From positions 1,583,001 through 1,647,000 of the forward strand of contig NC_017671.1 in NCBI RefSeq assembly GCF_000284595.1: a stretch of DNA of 64,000 nucleotides, read 5' to 3'. The DNA is from Stenotrophomonas maltophilia D457 (GTDB lineage: Bacteria > Pseudomonadota > Gammaproteobacteria > Xanthomonadales > Xanthomonadaceae). Shown here piece after piece: positions 46,462 through 56,095 of this stretch (position 1 is the first letter of the stretch; each line of letters starts with the position of its first letter). A program made the translations under genes and the position numbers. The notes beneath the pieces were generated by a model. The model worked only from the letters and a program-made list of their open reading frames with translations, searched no databases and was not told the DNA's origin.

Positions 46462-46536
46462 GGGCGGTTAGCTCAGCGGTAGAGCACTACCTTGACATGG
46501 TAGGGGTCACAGGTTCGAACCCTGTACCGCCCACCA
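46462..46536 (+). tRNA. tRNA-Val (anticodon GAC), copy 1
   Basis: Acceptor GGGCGGT/ACCGCCC, anticodon stem CTACC/GGTAG with loop TTGACAT, T arm ACAGGTTCGAACCCTGT, encoded CCA. 75 nt with CCA. Confidence 0.97.
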
Positions 46537-46572
46537 CGAAGTCCTCGCAAAAGGGCTCTCGTGAACTGCAAA

Positions 46573-46597
46573 GCCCGGCCCTGGCGCCGGGTTTTTA
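46573..46597 (+). terminator. Hairpin terminator after tRNA-Val copy 1
   Basis: CCCGGC-CCTG-GCGCCGGG followed by TTTTT. It would partly separate the two tRNA transcripts. Confidence 0.6.
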
Positions 46598-46634
46598 CGT
46601 AACAAGGCCAGCCTTCGGGCGGCAAGAACAAGAT

Positions 46635-46709
46635 GGGCGGTTAGCTCAGCGGTAGAGCACTACCTTGACATGGTAGGGGTCACAGGTTCGAACCCTGTAC
46701 CGCCCACCA
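46635..46709 (+). tRNA. tRNA-Val (anticodon GAC), copy 2
   Basis: Identical in sequence to copy 1, 173 bases downstream. Confidence 0.97.
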
Positions 46710-46747
46710 CCTGTTCCCGGCGTTGCCGGTGAAGCGGTGGAAACGAT

Positions 46748-46780
46748 GAAAGCCGGCCCTGGGGCCGGCTTTTTTTCTTT
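46748..46780 (+). terminator. Rho-independent terminator after tRNA-Val copy 2
   Basis: AAGCCGGCC-CTG-GGGCCGGCTT followed by seven T. Strong. Confidence 0.88.
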
Positions 46781-46841
46781 CCAGGGGCAGGACCCCGGCG
46801 TTCCCGCGAAGCCACATTCCTGCAGGTTCAGTGGCGTGAAA

Positions 46842-47144
46842 TCAGTGGGTGATGGTGATCGAACGCTGGATCCGCCAGTGGCCATCGACGCGTTCCCACA
46901 GCTGCGCTACACCTGCCCGGGCCAGCGCAGCATGCGGGCTGCCGCCATGGTCGCCTGCCAGTTGCTGGCTGCCCAGGCGCAGCACGCGGTCCTGGCGCAG
47001 GTGATAGAGCTGCAGGGGCAGCGCTTCATGCGTGTCCTTCGGTCCTTCGGTGCGCAGGATCTGGCTGCGCAGGGCATCCTCGGTGGGCCCGCTGCCGTCG
47101 CCGAACAGGCTGGAGAACAGCAGGACCAGGGCAAGCATCGGCAT
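46842..47144 (-). CDS. Unknown small protein, possibly exported
   Basis: 100 residues from an ATG at 47144. The N-terminus MPMLALVLLFSSLFGDG is hydrophobic and may be a signal segment. The C-terminal part (AGVAQLWERVDGHWRIQRSITI) has the look of an NTF2/SnoaL-like strand pair, but the length is too short to be sure. Not recognised. Sits alone, convergent with the tRNA-Val pair. Confidence 0.55.
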   Translation of the reverse strand: MPMLALVLLFSSLFGDGSGPTEDALRSQILRTEGPKDTHEALPLQLYHLRQDRVLRLGSQQLAGDHGGSPHAALARAGVAQLWERVDGHWRIQRSITITH

Positions 47145-47326
47145 GGCACGGTGCTCCAGCGGGAAAGTGCGTGCAGGCTGGCATGGCCGGCCGGGCACCG
47201 CAGCCGGCCTGCGACGAAGACGGGGATTGCGCCGCCAAAGGCGGGCAGGCGGCGATGAATCCGGGACGCGCAGGTGTAGACTCGGCGCTACCGCGCAACC
47301 GCGCCGTCACTTCAGCGAGCTGCCGC

Positions 47327-47467
47327 ATGAGCGATCACGTCCCGGTGTCCAGGCCCAATCCGTTTCTGGAACGCCTGTTCGGCGGCAACATGCTGGAAGG
47401 CACGTTCAAGGCAGTGATCTGGGTGGCGATCCTGTGCGCGCTGCTGGCGTGGACCACGCTGCGCTGA
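47327..47467 (+). CDS. Small membrane protein of unknown function
   Basis: 46 residues from an ATG at 47327. A polar N-terminus (MSDHVPVSRPNPFLERLFGG) is followed by one hydrophobic span (AVIWVAILCALLAWTTL) ending at the C-terminus. No family recognised. The layout of a single tail-anchor span is typical of real small membrane proteins, but the coding evidence is weak. Confidence 0.45.
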   Translation: MSDHVPVSRPNPFLERLFGGNMLEGTFKAVIWVAILCALLAWTTLR

Positions 47468-47554
47468 GCGACGCTACCGCGTGGGCTTGGCTGCTGATGC
47501 AGTGAATACGGGTGCCGCGGCAAGGGTGCGGCGGCAGTGTCCGTGCATGTGCCG

Positions 47555-47839
47555 TCAGGCGCTGAAGGCCTGGCGCAGGCTGCGCAGGGTTGCCTGGCGG
47601 TGCTCCCTGGCCGTCGGCTCGCCCATCTCCAGTTCCTGCAGGCGCAGTCCAACCAGGGTCATCGACAACGCATAGCCGCGTGCCGCGTCCGCAACGCGTG
47701 ACAGGCCCACTGCACGGCGTGCCAGTGCATTCACATGTTCGAGGTCGGGCATCAGTCCCAGATAGACGCGCTCGGCGCTGTCCAGGTCGGGCGCGCGCAG
47801 GATCGCGTGGGCTTCGGTGGCGGAGGAGACGGAGGCCAT
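47555..47839 (-). CDS. Unknown 94-residue helical protein
   Basis: 94 residues, mostly alpha-helical and rich in Ala, Leu and Arg (DLDSAERVYLGLMPDLEHVNALARRAVGL is cited in part). No signal peptide or membrane span and no motif that I recognise. AAGGA precedes the ATG. Followed by the small membrane protein on the other strand. Confidence 0.55.
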   Translation of the reverse strand: MASVSSATEAHAILRAPDLDSAERVYLGLMPDLEHVNALARRAVGLSRVADAARGYALSMTLVGLRLQELEMGEPTAREHRQATLRSLRQAFSA

Positions 47840-47869
47840 GGGGGTCCTTGTCCGTAGGGGGGCGCTCGC

Positions 47870-48637
47870 TCACAACGAGCGCATCAGGGAAACGAAGGCC
47901 GACGTCTGCGTGCCACGTCGTGCCATCGGGCTGTCCTTCACTGCATCACCGAACCACTGGTTGGCCACCACGCCGGTGGCGCGCCATTTGGTGCCCAGTG
48001 GCGTGCTGACCGCGATCTGCAGGCTCGGCGACGTGGTGCTGCCGGGGCGGTAGACGGCAAGGCCCGAGCGCAGGGCTTCTTCATCGCTGATGCCGTAGTA
48101 GTAGTCGAGCAGCCGTGCACTGGAGTGCACCACGCCCGCCCGCGGCACCCAGGTGAAGCGACCCGCCTGGATCGGGTAGCTGTAATGCAGGTGCGACTCG
48201 AAACCGCCGCCATGGCCGGTCACTTCGCGCATCACGCTGGCCTCGACCATGCCCCAGTCGGCACTGTACTCGCCGTTGATGCCGGCCATGGCCGACATCT
48301 GCCGGCTGTGCAGGCGGCGCAGCTGAGCATCGTTCACGTCGTCGGTCTTGAAGCGCAGCGTGTAGGGCGTGACCGCCGCCGACAGGCGCAGTCCCTGGCC
48401 CTTGTAGAGGTACATGCCCAGCGAGCCGGGGCTGGCGAAGAAGCGCTCGCCCTGCCAGGCAATGGCCGGTACCACCAGCGGTTTGACGTCGTAGTGCGCG
48501 TACGCACCGGAGGTCGCGCCAGCGCTGATGCCGGCCTGTACGCCCGGGTTCTGCTCGGCAGCGTGGGCGAGCAACGGCACGCCGAGGGCAGCGGTGAACA
48601 GCAGCGGGCGCAGCAGGGTCGGGGACAGCGACGGCAT
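47870..48637 (-). CDS. MipA/OmpV family outer-membrane protein
   Basis: 255 residues with a signal peptide (cut after AHA near residue 27). Beta-strand-rich protein with the MipA motifs: VVPAIAWQGERFFASPGSLGMYLYKGQGL (in part), LTPYTLRFKTDD and the C-terminal FVSLMRSL with a final Leu. The family binds scaffold proteins (MipA) or acts as a stress-linked porin (OmpV). Divergent from a response regulator with 145 bp between, so it may be its target. Confidence 0.88.
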   Translation of the reverse strand: MPSLSPTLLRPLLFTAALGVPLLAHAAEQNPGVQAGISAGATSGAYAHYDVKPLVVPAIAWQGERFFASPGSLGMYLYKGQGLRLSAAVTPYTLRFKTDDVNDAQLRRLHSRQMSAMAGINGEYSADWGMVEASVMREVTGHGGGFESHLHYSYPIQAGRFTWVPRAGVVHSSARLLDYYYGISDEEALRSGLAVYRPGSTTSPSLQIAVSTPLGTKWRATGVVANQWFGDAVKDSPMARRGTQTSAFVSLMRSL

Positions 48638-48782
48638 CGATCAGCCACGTTGCGGAGGATGGCTGCGCATGGTGAGGGGGCAACATTGTCAGAACATTGC
48701 GCCCGCGTGATCGGCACGCATGGGCGCAAAACCCTGGCGCCAGGCACTATGATCGGCAGCGTTTCCGGCAGACGAGTTCCTG

Positions 48783-49454
48783 ATGCGCATCCTCCTGGTC
48801 GAAGACGATCCTGATCTGTCCCGCGCCCTGCAATCGGGCCTGGAGCGGCAGGGCGTGGTCGCCGACGTGGTCGGCAGCCTGGCCGAGGCCGCGCTCGCGT
48901 TGCGCGAACCGGTGCACCAGCTGCTGCTGCTCGATCGCCAGCTGCCCGATGGCGATGGCGCCGGATTCGTCGCGACGGCGCGTGCGCTGCGGCCGAACCT
49001 GGCGGTGATCATGCTGACCGCCAAGGGCACGCTGTCGGACAAGGTCGAAGGCCTGGACGTCGGTGCCGACGACTATCTGGTCAAGCCGGTGGCGATCGAG
49101 GAACTGATGGCGCGCATCCGCGCGGTATCGCGCAGGCCTTCGGCGATGGTGACACCGAGCCTGCGGCTGGGGCGGCTCGAGTTCGATTTCGAATCGCTGC
49201 AGGCGCAGGTGGAGGGCCAGCCTCTGGCGCTGCCACGTCGGCAGGTACTGGTGCTGCAGGCATTGGCGATGCGGCAGGGGCGCACGGTCACCCGCAGTGC
49301 GTTGGAGGCTGCGGTGTACGGTTTCGACGATGAGATCCAGTCCAATGCGCTCGACGCGCACATCTCCAAGCTGCGCAAGGCACTGCAGCAGGCCGGTGCC
49401 GGCGTCGAGATCCACGTGATACGGGGCGTCGGCTACCTGCTGGCGGAGGCCTGA
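48783..49454 (+). CDS. OmpR/PhoB-family response regulator
   Basis: 223 residues. Receiver domain with acidic pair ED (VEDDPD), phospho-acceptor Asp in LLLLDRQLPDGDG, Thr in MLTAKG and Lys in DYLVKPV. C-terminal winged-helix DNA-binding domain from about 130. The histidine kinase gene starts one base after its stop. Divergent from mipA/ompV. Confidence 0.94.
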   Translation: MRILLVEDDPDLSRALQSGLERQGVVADVVGSLAEAALALREPVHQLLLLDRQLPDGDGAGFVATARALRPNLAVIMLTAKGTLSDKVEGLDVGADDYLVKPVAIEELMARIRAVSRRPSAMVTPSLRLGRLEFDFESLQAQVEGQPLALPRRQVLVLQALAMRQGRTVTRSALEAAVYGFDDEIQSNALDAHISKLRKALQQAGAGVEIHVIRGVGYLLAEA

Positions 49455-49455
49455 G

Positions 49456-50799
49456 ATGGCCCGTCCGATCCGTTCGATCACCCTTGGCCTGGCCTGGCGC
49501 CTGTTCCTGGCGCAGGCCTTCACCGTACTGTTCGCGGTGGTCGCGCTGATCCTGACCTGGGGTGACAAGGACTCCTGGGGCATGGACATGTTCGTTGCCG
49601 AGGCGGTGGCCAAGGCGGTGCACAGCGAAGACGGCCGCCTGGTGCTGGACCAGGCGCGCTGGGACAAGCTCGATGCCAACGCCGGGGGAAATCTCTGGTT
49701 CGCCGCGGTGGATGACAAGGGCATGTGGCTCGAGCGCGGCACCATCCCCGCGATCCACGCGCCGATGCTCGCGCGGCTGCCCACCGTGGGTGCCACCGAG
49801 CTGGGTTCGCTGGTACCGCCCTACCTGGACGTGGCGCGGGTGATGATCCGCAACGAGGATGGGCGCCGCATCACCGTGATGGTCGGTGGAGCACCCAAGG
49901 GCGGGCTGCTGGACGGTGCGCTGATGGTGCTGCGCCTGATCGGCCTGTGGTTCTTCCTGCCACTGATCGTGGTCACCCTGCTGGTGATGCCGACCGTGAT
50001 CCACCGTGCCATGCGCGGTGTGCGCCGTTCCGCGCAGCAGGCCAAGGAGCTGGACATCGGCCAGCCCGGTGCGCGGCTGGATGCGCGGCTGGTCTCCACG
50101 GAAGTGGCGCCGCTGGTGGAAGCGTTCAACGATGCCATCGACAAGGTGCAGCAGGGCTACGCCGCGCGCGACAAGTTCCTTGCCGACGCAGCGCACGAGC
50201 TGCGCGTGCCGATCGCCGTGGTGCAGGCGCGCCTGTCGCAGCTGCCGCAGGGCGAGCTGAAATCGCAGTTGCTGACCGACGTGGCGCGGCTGGGCAATGT
50301 TGCCGAGCACCTGCTTGATCTGCAGCGGCTTGACCGCAATGTCGGCGCATTGCAGCGGCTGGACCTGGCCCTGCTGGTGCGTGAGGCAGCCGCGGACCTG
50401 GCGCCGTTGGTGGTGGGCGCCGGCTATGGATTCGAAGTGGACGCGCCGGAAGCGCCGGTGTGGATCCACGGTGACAGCCTGGCGCTGGGGCGGGTGATTG
50501 CCAATCTGGTACACAACGCGATCGTGCATGGTGGTGGCCGTGGCACCATCTGTGTGCGGTTGGACACGCGCGGGTTGCTGGAAGTCAGCGACCAGGGCGC
50601 GGGCATTCCAGTAGGCGACCGCGAGGCGATCTTCGAGCCGTTCCATCGCCTGCGCGCGGCGGGCAGCGGCAGTGGCCTTGGCCTGCACCTGGTGAAGGAG
50701 ATCGTGCAGCACCATGGCGGCTCGGTCAGTGTCGGTGAGGCCGCGGGCGGCGGCGCAAGCTTCCGGGTCAATTTCCATCGCGGCAGCGCGCGGCGCTGA
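49456..50799 (+). CDS. Sensor histidine kinase
   Basis: 447 residues. Two membrane spans (about 13-35 and 157-182) bracket a periplasmic sensor of about 120 residues. A HAMP-like linker precedes the phospho-acceptor box HELRVPIAVVQARLS with His247. ATP-binding motifs: N box NLVHNAIVHGG, G boxes DQGAGIP and GSGLGLHLVKEIV. Its partner is the response regulator upstream. Signal sensed is unknown. Confidence 0.93.
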   Translation: MARPIRSITLGLAWRLFLAQAFTVLFAVVALILTWGDKDSWGMDMFVAEAVAKAVHSEDGRLVLDQARWDKLDANAGGNLWFAAVDDKGMWLERGTIPAIHAPMLARLPTVGATELGSLVPPYLDVARVMIRNEDGRRITVMVGGAPKGGLLDGALMVLRLIGLWFFLPLIVVTLLVMPTVIHRAMRGVRRSAQQAKELDIGQPGARLDARLVSTEVAPLVEAFNDAIDKVQQGYAARDKFLADAAHELRVPIAVVQARLSQLPQGELKSQLLTDVARLGNVAEHLLDLQRLDRNVGALQRLDLALLVREAAADLAPLVVGAGYGFEVDAPEAPVWIHGDSLALGRVIANLVHNAIVHGGGRGTICVRLDTRGLLEVSDQGAGIPVGDREAIFEPFHRLRAAGSGSGLGLHLVKEIVQHHGGSVSVGEAAGGGASFRVNFHRGSARR

Positions 50800-50858
50800 C
50801 GCGTTTGCGGGGCAAGTCCCGATAGGCAACCTGCCGCCGGCAGCGGCAGGCTGGCCTC

Positions 50859-53258
50859 ATGGCCATCGAGCGCTCCCCGTCTCCCTTGCTGGGCAGTGGC
50901 ACCGCTGGGGCGCTCACACTGGGGGCGTTGGGCTGCGTGCAGCTGTCGCAGCTGCCGCCGCTGTGGGTCTGCACGGTGATGATCGTGCTTGGCATGGCCG
51001 GGTGGGGCCTGCGATGGCGGGGGCGCCTGCCGGCGGTCATGCTGCTCGGTGCCGGATGGACGTCGATGCACGGGCACTGGGCAATGCAGGACCAGCTGCC
51101 ACCGGGCCAACCGGCTCGGGATGTAGTGGTCAGTGGCCGGGTCATCGATCTGCCGGATCATCGGGCCGCGCACACCCGCTTCCTGTTGCAGGTCAGCGAG
51201 AGCCGCGAACTGCCATCGCTGCGCGGCAAGCGCCTGCAGGTCACCTGGAACGACGGCTGGCAAGGCAGGTCCAGCGCCGCTGCCGAGGGGCGGCGCAGGC
51301 AGGTCCTGGCCGGTGCGCAGTGGCAGCTGGCGCTGCGTGTGCGGGCCCCTCGCTCGCGGATCAATCCCGGGGGTTTTGACAGTGAGCGTCATGCGCTGCT
51401 GCGTGGCGTAGCCGGCACTGGAACGGTGAGGTCGCCGGCCAGCGCGCGTGAGCTGCAGGCCGGACATGGCCTGCCGGCATGGCGTGAGCGCACCAGCGCC
51501 GCCATCGCGCTGCAAGTGGCCCATCCGGCCGCCCGTTTCGTGCAGGCGCTCGCCCTGGGCGACACGCGTGGCCTGTCCGACACCGATTGGGATCAGCTGC
51601 GGGCGCTGGGGCTGACCCATCTGGTGGCCATTTCCGGATTTCATGTCGGGGTGGTGGCGGGGCTGGGGGCGTTGCTGTGCCGAGGGCTGTGGTGGCTGTG
51701 CCCCCTGCTGGCCCGGCATTGGCCACGTCCACAGGCGGCGGCCTGCGCCGCGGCGCTGTCCGCAGCGGGCTATGCGGTGCTGGCCGGTGGTGAGTTGCCG
51801 ACCTTGCGCACGGCACTGATGATCGGGCTGGTGGCCCTGGCGCGCAGCGGGCGGCGCCCGCTCGGTCTCGTGCAGGGGCTTGCGCTGGCGGCGCTGGCGC
51901 TGCTGCTGCCGGCGCCCCTGTCGGTGCTGTCAGCGGGCTTCTGGCTCAGCTTCGGCGGCGTACTGTGGCTGGTGTGGTGCTTGCCGCAGGGACGTCCGCG
52001 CGGGGTGGCCGCCAACCTGCGCGGGTTCCTGGCCGCACAAGGGGTGGCCAGCGTCGGCCTGTTGCCGCTGGGCATCGCCTTGTTCGGTGGCACCGCCTGG
52101 CTGGGGCCGCTGGTGAACCTGCCGGTCATCCCGTGGTGGACATTGCTGGTGGTGCCCCTGTCGCTGCTGGGCACCGCCCTGCAGGCGCTGCACGACGGCG
52201 CTGGGCGCTGGGCGTGGCGCGCGGCGGCGTGGCTGTTCGAGATCAGCTGGCAGGCCCTGCAGCCACTGGCGGCGCACCCGCAGGCGATGTGGTGGCTGGC
52301 CGAGGCGCCGGCCTGGGCGGTGCCGGCGGCGCTGCTGGGGGTGTTCTGGTGGCTGCTTACCACGGGGGCCGGGGGCTGGCTGGCTGGCCTGCTGCTGTGC
52401 CTGCCGCTGCTGTGGCCGGCGCGTGAGCGCCCGGCCGAGGGAGAGCTGGAGCTGCTGGTGCATGACGTCGGCCAGGGCACGGCGGTGTTGCTGCGTACTG
52501 CGCGGCATGCCCTCTGGTATGACGTGGGGCCGCCGAACGGGGGCGAGGGCAGCGAGCGGATCCTGGTTCCGTCACTGCGGGCCCTGGGCCAGGCGCCGCC
52601 CGAGCGGGTGCTGCTCAGCCACGACGATCTCGATCATGCCGGCAACCTGCCGAGCCTGCGTCTTCAGCTGCCGGGGCTGCCATTGCTGGCGCCGCCGGGA
52701 AGTACGATCGCCGGGGCCGGCCGTTGCCAGCGCGGCCTGCGCTGGCACTGGGATGGCGTCGATTTCCAGGTGCTGCACCCGGATGCCGGCAGCCAGCGGG
52801 CCGAAAACGAAGACAGCTGCGTGCTGCGCGTGGCCGGTGCCCATGGCGTGGTCCTGTTGCCGGGGGACATCGGCCGTCCGGCCGAACAGGCGCTGTTGCG
52901 GGCGTCTGCGGCGGCGCTGAAGGCGGATGTGGTGCTGGTGCCGCACCATGGCAGTGGCGGCAGCTCCAGCGCGCCCTGGGTGGCGGCGGTGTCAGCCCGG
53001 CTGGCATTGGTCTCGGCCGGCCACCAGAACCGTTTCGGCCACCCGCGCAAGGACGTGGTCCGGCGCTGGCAGGCGCAGGGCGCCGAGGTGGTGTCCACTG
53101 CGGAGTCCGGGGCGATCCGCGTATGGCTTGGCGCACAAGGGCTGCAGCTGCGTGAACAGCGCATCCATGCATCCCGGTGGTGGGATGCCGCTGGGCGGGC
53201 GCGGTCGGCTGCTATCCTATCGCCGATCGAACAAGCGGCCGTTGGGCCGGAGGGTTGA
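50859..53258 (+). CDS. comEC: ComEC/Rec2 DNA-internalisation channel
   Basis: 799-residue membrane protein that moves single-stranded DNA across the inner membrane in transformation. The N-terminal part is an OB-fold-like domain after two or three spans. A competence domain follows with LTHLVAISGFHVGVVAGLGAL and about seven more spans. The C-terminal metallo-beta-lactamase-like domain (about 525-780) starts LLVHDVGQGTAVLL and has SHDDLDHAGNLPSL and VPHHGSGGSSSAPW. The exbB start lies just after its stop, so transcription continues into the lipid A genes. Confidence 0.92.
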   Translation: MAIERSPSPLLGSGTAGALTLGALGCVQLSQLPPLWVCTVMIVLGMAGWGLRWRGRLPAVMLLGAGWTSMHGHWAMQDQLPPGQPARDVVVSGRVIDLPDHRAAHTRFLLQVSESRELPSLRGKRLQVTWNDGWQGRSSAAAEGRRRQVLAGAQWQLALRVRAPRSRINPGGFDSERHALLRGVAGTGTVRSPASARELQAGHGLPAWRERTSAAIALQVAHPAARFVQALALGDTRGLSDTDWDQLRALGLTHLVAISGFHVGVVAGLGALLCRGLWWLCPLLARHWPRPQAAACAAALSAAGYAVLAGGELPTLRTALMIGLVALARSGRRPLGLVQGLALAALALLLPAPLSVLSAGFWLSFGGVLWLVWCLPQGRPRGVAANLRGFLAAQGVASVGLLPLGIALFGGTAWLGPLVNLPVIPWWTLLVVPLSLLGTALQALHDGAGRWAWRAAAWLFEISWQALQPLAAHPQAMWWLAEAPAWAVPAALLGVFWWLLTTGAGGWLAGLLLCLPLLWPARERPAEGELELLVHDVGQGTAVLLRTARHALWYDVGPPNGGEGSERILVPSLRALGQAPPERVLLSHDDLDHAGNLPSLRLQLPGLPLLAPPGSTIAGAGRCQRGLRWHWDGVDFQVLHPDAGSQRAENEDSCVLRVAGAHGVVLLPGDIGRPAEQALLRASAAALKADVVLVPHHGSGGSSSAPWVAAVSARLALVSAGHQNRFGHPRKDVVRRWQAQGAEVVSTAESGAIRVWLGAQGLQLREQRIHASRWWDAAGRARSAAILSPIEQAAVGPEG

Positions 53259-53261
53259 AAC

Positions 53262-53924
53262 GTGTGGGAACTGGTCAAGGCCGGTGGCTGGCCGATGGTG
53301 CCGCTGCTGCTGTTGGGCGTACTGGCTTTGGCGATCATCCTGGAGCGTTTCTGGTCCCTGCGGCGAACGGAGGTGCTGCCGCCCGGCCTCGGCCAGGAAG
53401 TGCGCAACTGGGCCGCGCGCGGCAAGCTTGACCCGGCGCACCTGCAGACCCTGCGTGCCAACTCGCCGTTGGGCGCGCTGCTGGCGGCCGCGCTGGAAGC
53501 CCGCAACCGCCCGCGCGACCAGATCCGCGAGCGCATCGAGGATACCGGCCGTCACCTGGTGCACCGCATGGAGCGGTTCCTCAACGCGCTGGGCACCATC
53601 GCTTCGGCCGGCCCGCTGTTGGGCCTGCTGGGCACCGTGATCGGCATGATCCAGATGTTCCTGGGCATCCTCGACCATGGCGTGGGTGATGTGAACCAGC
53701 TGGCCGGTGGCATCGGCAAGGCCCTGGTGTGCACCGCCACCGGCATGATCGTGGCCATCCCGGCACTGATGTTCCATCGCTACTTCAAGGGCCGCATCCA
53801 CGGCTACGTGGTGGAGATGGAACAGGAGGCCAGCGCCCTGCTGGATACGCTCGACGGCCGCCCGGGGGTGATGAACCCGTCCCCGTCGGCGCGCCCGGCC
53901 AACGCCGCTGCGGCGAAGGCCTGA
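53262..53924 (+). CDS. exbB: MotA/TolQ/ExbB proton-channel family protein
   Basis: 220 residues. It energises outer-membrane transport together with ExbD. Three spans: VPLLLLGVLALAIILERFWSL near the N-terminus, then LGTIASAGPLLGLLGTVIGMIQMFLGI and GIGKALVCTATGMIVAIPALMFHRYF. GTG start at 53262 after GGAGGGT. First gene after comEC and directly upstream of exbD and msbA, the order seen in Xanthomonas. Confidence 0.92.
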   Translation: MWELVKAGGWPMVPLLLLGVLALAIILERFWSLRRTEVLPPGLGQEVRNWAARGKLDPAHLQTLRANSPLGALLAAALEARNRPRDQIRERIEDTGRHLVHRMERFLNALGTIASAGPLLGLLGTVIGMIQMFLGILDHGVGDVNQLAGGIGKALVCTATGMIVAIPALMFHRYFKGRIHGYVVEMEQEASALLDTLDGRPGVMNPSPSARPANAAAAKA

Positions 53925-53927
53925 TCG

Positions 53928-54350
53928 ATGCGTATCGGCAATGACCGATCCCAGGATGAGCCGCATATCGATCTGGTCCCGCTGATCGACGTCATCCTGG
54001 TGCTGATCATCTTCTTCGTGGTCACCACCACCTTCGATGCGCGCTCGACGTTGCAGGTGCAGCTGCCCACCGCCAGCCAGCAGCCCAACAACGAACCGCC
54101 GCGTTCGCTCAGCGTGCTGATCAACGCCGAAGGCCGTTATTTCATCAATGACCAGGAAGTGCTGCGCAGCGATGTCGAGTCCGTCAAGCAGACCATCGCC
54201 GCCGTCGCCGGCAGTGATCGCAGCCAGCCCGTGCTGCTGCGCGCCGACGCGCGTACTCCCTACCAGGCCGTGGTGACTGCGCAGGACGCGCTCGGTCAGC
54301 TCGGTTTCCGTCGTATCGCCATTGCAACTGCGCCAGAGGTGCGTCCATGA
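53928..54350 (+). CDS. exbD: Biopolymer transport protein ExbD
   Basis: 140 residues with one N-terminal span (PHIDLVPLIDVILVLIIFFVVTT) carrying the proton-relay Asp in LIDVILVL, and a periplasmic domain. Partner of ExbB in energising TonB. It overlaps msbA by four bases. Confidence 0.93.
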   Translation: MRIGNDRSQDEPHIDLVPLIDVILVLIIFFVVTTTFDARSTLQVQLPTASQQPNNEPPRSLSVLINAEGRYFINDQEVLRSDVESVKQTIAAVAGSDRSQPVLLRADARTPYQAVVTAQDALGQLGFRRIAIATAPEVRP

Positions 54351-56095
54351 GTTCCCATCACGCGCCGGTGTGGCCGATCTACAAACGTCTGCTGGGCTAC
54401 ACCCGCACCTACTGGGTGTTCATGGTCGGCGCGGTCATCGCCATGGTGGTCGAAGCCCTCGCCGGCTACCACTTCACCAAGCTGATGGAGCCGCTGGTCA
54501 ACGAAGGTTTCGTCGATCCGCAGCCGCGCGCGGCCGTGGTGCTGCCGCTGACCATCCTCGGCCTGTTCCTGATGCGCAGCCTGGCCACCTGGGTCAGCGA
54601 CTACACGCTGGCCAAGACCGGCCGCAGCGTGGTCCGCGACCTGCGTGAGCAGGTGCTGCAGAAGTACCTGCACCTGCCGTCGTCGCACTTCGATACCGAA
54701 GCGACGCCGGTAATGGTCAGCCGCCTCAACTTCGATACGGAACAGGTCACCCAGGCCAGTGCCGACGCGCTGAAGACCGTGGTCGCCGATACCCTCACCA
54801 TCATCGCGATGCTGGCGGTGATGCTGCAGATGAGCGTCAAGGTGACCCTGGCGATGCTGCTGGTGGTGCCGCTGATCGGCGGCATCGTGTCCTACGTGGG
54901 CAAGCGCTACCGTCGCATCAGCCGCGGCATCCAGGACGGCATGGGCACGATGGCGCAGACTGCCGAGCAGTCGCTGGCCGCGCAGCAGGAAGTGAAGGTG
55001 CACGGCACCCAGCAGCATGAGATCTCGCGCTACTCGCGCCTGGCCAACCGCATGCTGGCGCTGAACATGAAGGTCGAGGTCACCCGCGCCGCCGCGTCCA
55101 GCGTGGTGCAGTTCCTGGCCGCACTGGCGCTGGCGGTGATCGTCTGGGTGTCGACCCGCGAAGCCCTGGCCGGCCGCCTCAATGCCGGCCAGTTCATGGG
55201 CCTGATGACCTCGATGATGGCCATCATTCCCTCGCTGCGCCGACTGACCAGCGTACAGACCTCGATTTCGCGCGGCGTCTCCGCCGCCGAGCGCCTGTTC
55301 GGCATCCTCGACATGCCGGTGGAGCGTGATGAGGGCCAGCACCGCGTGCAGCGCGTGCGCGGCGAACTGGCGTTCGACCACGTCATGCTGCGCTACCGCG
55401 AAGACAGCGGCATTGCTCTGGACGACATCAGTTTCGTTGCCAGGCCGGGCACGGTGACGGCCATCGTCGGCCGTTCCGGCAGCGGCAAGACCAGCCTGAT
55501 CCGGCTGGTTCCGCGCTTCTACGAGCCCAGTGGCGGCGTCATCACCCTCGATGGCGTGGCCCTGGATGACTATCCGCTGGCCGACCTGCGCCGGCAGGTG
55601 GCGATCGTCGGGCAGAAGGTGATGCTGTTCGATGACACCATCGCGGCCAACATCGCCTACGGCATGGAGGCGACCGATGAGCAGATCCGTGCGGCGGCCG
55701 AAGCGGCCAATGCCTGGGAGTTCATCGCACGCATGCCGCAGCAGCTGCAGACCCCGGTCGGCGAGAATGGCGCGCTGCTGTCCGGTGGCCAGCGCCAGCG
55801 CCTGGCGATTGCCCGCGCGATCCTGCGCGACGCGCCGATCCTGATCCTCGACGAAGCCACTGCGGCGCTGGACAACGAATCCGAGCGCCTGGTGCAGGAT
55901 GCGCTGCAGCGCCTGATGCCGGAACGCACCACGCTGGTCATCGCGCACCGCCTGTCGACCATCGAGCATGCCGACCAGGTGCTGGTGATGGACCATGGCC
56001 GCATCGTTGAACGTGGCACCCACAAGGAGCTGCTCGAACTGGGCGGCCTTTACCAGCATCTGCACAGCATGCAGTTCCGCGAAAGGCAGGACTGA
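54347..56095 (+). CDS. msbA: Lipid A flippase MsbA
   Basis: 582-residue half-size ABC exporter. Six membrane spans (residues about 20-310) precede the ATPase with Walker [10 protein letters not shown], signature [14 protein letters not shown], Walker [12 protein letters not shown] and [10 protein letters not shown]. It flips lipid A-core to the periplasmic face. Overlaps lpxK as TGATG, so lipid A maturation and export are co-expressed. Confidence 0.95.
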   Translation: MSSHHAPVWPIYKRLLGYTRTYWVFMVGAVIAMVVEALAGYHFTKLMEPLVNEGFVDPQPRAAVVLPLTILGLFLMRSLATWVSDYTLAKTGRSVVRDLREQVLQKYLHLPSSHFDTEATPVMVSRLNFDTEQVTQASADALKTVVADTLTIIAMLAVMLQMSVKVTLAMLLVVPLIGGIVSYVGKRYRRISRGIQDGMGTMAQTAEQSLAAQQEVKVHGTQQHEISRYSRLANRMLALNMKVEVTRAAASSVVQFLAALALAVIVWVSTREALAGRLNAGQFMGLMTSMMAIIPSLRRLTSVQTSISRGVSAAERLFGILDMPVERDEGQHRVQRVRGELAFDHVMLRYREDSGIALDDISFVARPGTVTAIVGRSGSGKTSLIRLVPRFYEPSGGVITLDGVALDDYPLADLRRQVAIVGQKVMLFDDTIAANIAYGMEATDEQIRAAAEAANAWEFIARMPQQLQTPVGENGALLSGGQRQRLAIARAILRDAPILILDEATAALDNESERLVQDALQRLMPERTTLVIAHRLSTIEHADQVLVMDHGRIVERGTHKELLELGGLYQHLHSMQFRERQD

